Source of the DNA: Porpolomopsis calyptriformis
Lineage: Eukaryota; Basidiomycota; Agaricomycetes; Agaricales; Hygrophoraceae
Length of the DNA: 64,000 nucleotides
Assembly (NCBI GenBank): GCA_951640195.1
Contig: OX621175.1
Coordinates: 1,097,698-1,161,697, forward strand
Direction of reading: 5' to 3'
Shown: in pieces, positions 62,694 to 64,000 of the stretch
Layout of the letters: each line of letters opens with the position of its first letter
Numbering within the stretch: the first letter of the stretch is position 1
Position numbers and translations under genes: made by a program
The notes under the pieces: generated by a model
What the model saw: only the letters and a program-made list of their open reading frames with translations
Database searches by the model: none
What the model was told of the DNA's origin: nothing

Positions 62694-63790
62694 GTTCAAA
62701 ATTGAGTATGTTCCAGGGAGAAAGAATAAAGCCAACAGCCTGTCCAGATGCCCAAATTACTTACCTGGTATCAAAGCCAACGTGGAGAATGAAATTCTGA
62801 TAGCACATGACCAATGGATTAATTCAATTGTCAAGTTGTCGAATCCAAGTTTTCTTTCCAGATTACGCTTCAAAATCCCACTCCCACAAAAGATCCAAGA
62901 TAAACTTGAGGATGCCTCTCTCACTTGGACCCAAGCAGATGGGCTTGTATGCGATGTTGAAGGTCGAATAGTGGTGCCAGAGGAAGTATCTCTGCACACA
63001 GACATTGTACGACTGTCCCACGCCTACCCCCATGCTGGTTACCCTGGCATTAAGAAGACGAAGGAACTCATTCTTCATAACTTTACTTGGGATGGTGCCC
63101 CACAAGATATCACCAATTATGTTCAGTCCTGTCCAGCTTGCCAACAAAACAAGAACTTCCCTTCGAAACTGTTAGGATTACTCCAACCCATACCCCCTTC
63201 TATGGAACCATAGAAAGAGATCACTGTCAATCTTATCATCGAACTCCCCAAATCACAAGGCTATGATGCTGTAATGGTTGTTGTCAATCACTTCACTAAA
63301 CGAGCCCATTTCATTCTGACAACTTCCAATCTCTCATCAGAAGGTGCTGTGAAACTCTTTCGGAATCACATCTGGAAACATCATGGATGGCCCCAAAAGG
63401 TTATATCTGATTGTGGAGTACAATTTGTGTCAAAATTCACAGAAGCTCTCAATAACTCCTTAGGAATCATCTCCAGTCTCTCCACTGCATACCATCCCCA
63501 AACAGATAGCCAAATGGAACATACCAATCAGGAACTTGAAGTCTATCTATGTTTCTACACTAACTTCATGCAGGACAACTGGTCAGAATAGCTCGCTTCT
63601 GCCAAATTTGCCTACAATAATCGACAACACTCTGCAACTTTACAATCACCATTCTATATGGAATATGGATGTTATCCCCACCTCCCAACAACCATTCCAG
63701 ATCAAAGCAATGTACCAGCAGCCAATACCTTCCACAAACAACTTACATGTGCACAGCAAAATGCTGAATGATCTTTACTGAAGACAACGG
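62694..63790 (+). pseudogene. pol: A-family pol fragment A2 (RNase H end and integrase)
   Basis: Starts in mid-domain at FKIEYVPGRKNKANSLSRCP and is collinear with A1 (from about 967) through VSLHTDIVRLSHAYPHAGY, CPACQQNKNFPS and [18 protein letters not shown]. It keeps the Arg at VRLSH where A1 has TGA, but has TAG at 63211 where A1 reads Trp, and TAG at 63589. Several G to A differences (DRW to DQW, ERTNQ to EHTNQ) fit CpG decay on the other strand. It is cut at 63790 by a D-family LTR. Confidence 0.9.
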
Positions 63791-64000
63791 TGATACGTCT
63801 GCTTCATGTATGAGAACCGAACACAGAACAAGGTGCGAGGACGACTATAAAGAGTCTCGACACAGTCTATGATCGATGATTGTGGAAAGGAAGTCTTCGA
63901 TCGTTCGCGAACGAGATCGATTGGGGAATCGGAAGGATCGGAGAATCGAAAGAGGAAGTCTTAAAAGATCTAAAGAGGATCTAGTCTCGAGAGCGAGAGA
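63791..64000 (-). repeat. D-family LTR, cut by window end
   Basis: TGATACGTCTGCTTCATG.. is the reverse of the D LTR end (..GATGTATCA), matching 49840-50050. The rest lies right of the window. Confidence 0.9.

Noticed and set aside
1..64000. CRISPR array, rRNA, integron or prokaryotic features.
   Set aside because: No regularly spaced repeats, rRNA blocks or bacterial gene order were seen; introns and element types are eukaryotic.

Overview
ORGANISM. This is a fungal, almost certainly basidiomycete (Agaricomycetes-type), repeat compartment. The reasons are a Plavaka/Tnp2-type transposase with an N-terminal Cys/His finger, a Helitron Rep gene of the fungal type, several Ty3/Gypsy lineages, a Ty1/Copia gag, and many short GT-AG introns of about 48-63 nt. 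I see no housekeeping gene, rRNA, tRNA or CRISPR. Nearly every ORF belongs to a mobile element, and most are broken by stops that look like CpG decay (CGA to TGA). LAYOUT. 1-3892: Ty3 chromovirus A1 (+), left end outside the window, with a broken coiled-coil ORF after pol. 3893-7758: Helitron Rep gene (-), its helicase half cut off by A1. 8075-9106: two small intact ORFs (+), divergent from Rep. 9760-41115: one Tnp2 transposase gene cut into four pieces by three LTR retrotransposons: B1 (10619-20106), C1 (21207-29176) and D1 (30035-40667). Each of these three also contains one copy of a 1.7-kb element (16751-18456, 26757-28463, 37567-39274) with exact 5-bp target duplications and two divergent genes. 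D1 also carries an antisense, spliced, Cys-rich gene between pol and its 3' LTR. 41199-43700: a broken unknown gene, perhaps a partner of the transposase. 44170-45904: a Copia gag split by a 1-kb LTR element. 45905-49026: chromovirus E (-), with the same kind of post-pol ORF as A1 and C1. 49027-50439: gag and LTR of a D-family copy (-), fused to E. 50763-62063: gag-protease of family F (-), interrupted by a complete B-family element (B2, 51286-58507, target duplication GCATG) and by a solo C LTR (58683-59715). 62694-63790: a second A-family pol fragment (+). 63791-64000: a D-family LTR. HOW IT FITS TOGETHER. Insertion order can be read from the nesting: Tnp2 first, then B1, C1 and D1, then the 1.7-kb elements. 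MOST INTERESTING POINTS. (1) The 1.7-kb element is a TG..CA unit carrying a conserved three-exon zinc-knuckle-like gene, a palindromic bidirectional promoter and a second ORF that runs off its end. (2) Family B has Tf1-like self-priming: the primer-binding site next to the 5' LTR pairs with the presumed RNA 5' end, and the two sides covary between B1 and B2. (3) Extra coding capacity follows pol in every family whose 3' part is visible: coiled-coil ORFs (A, C, E), a pol tail (B) and an antisense spliced gene (D). All names rest on motifs read by eye; no database search was run.
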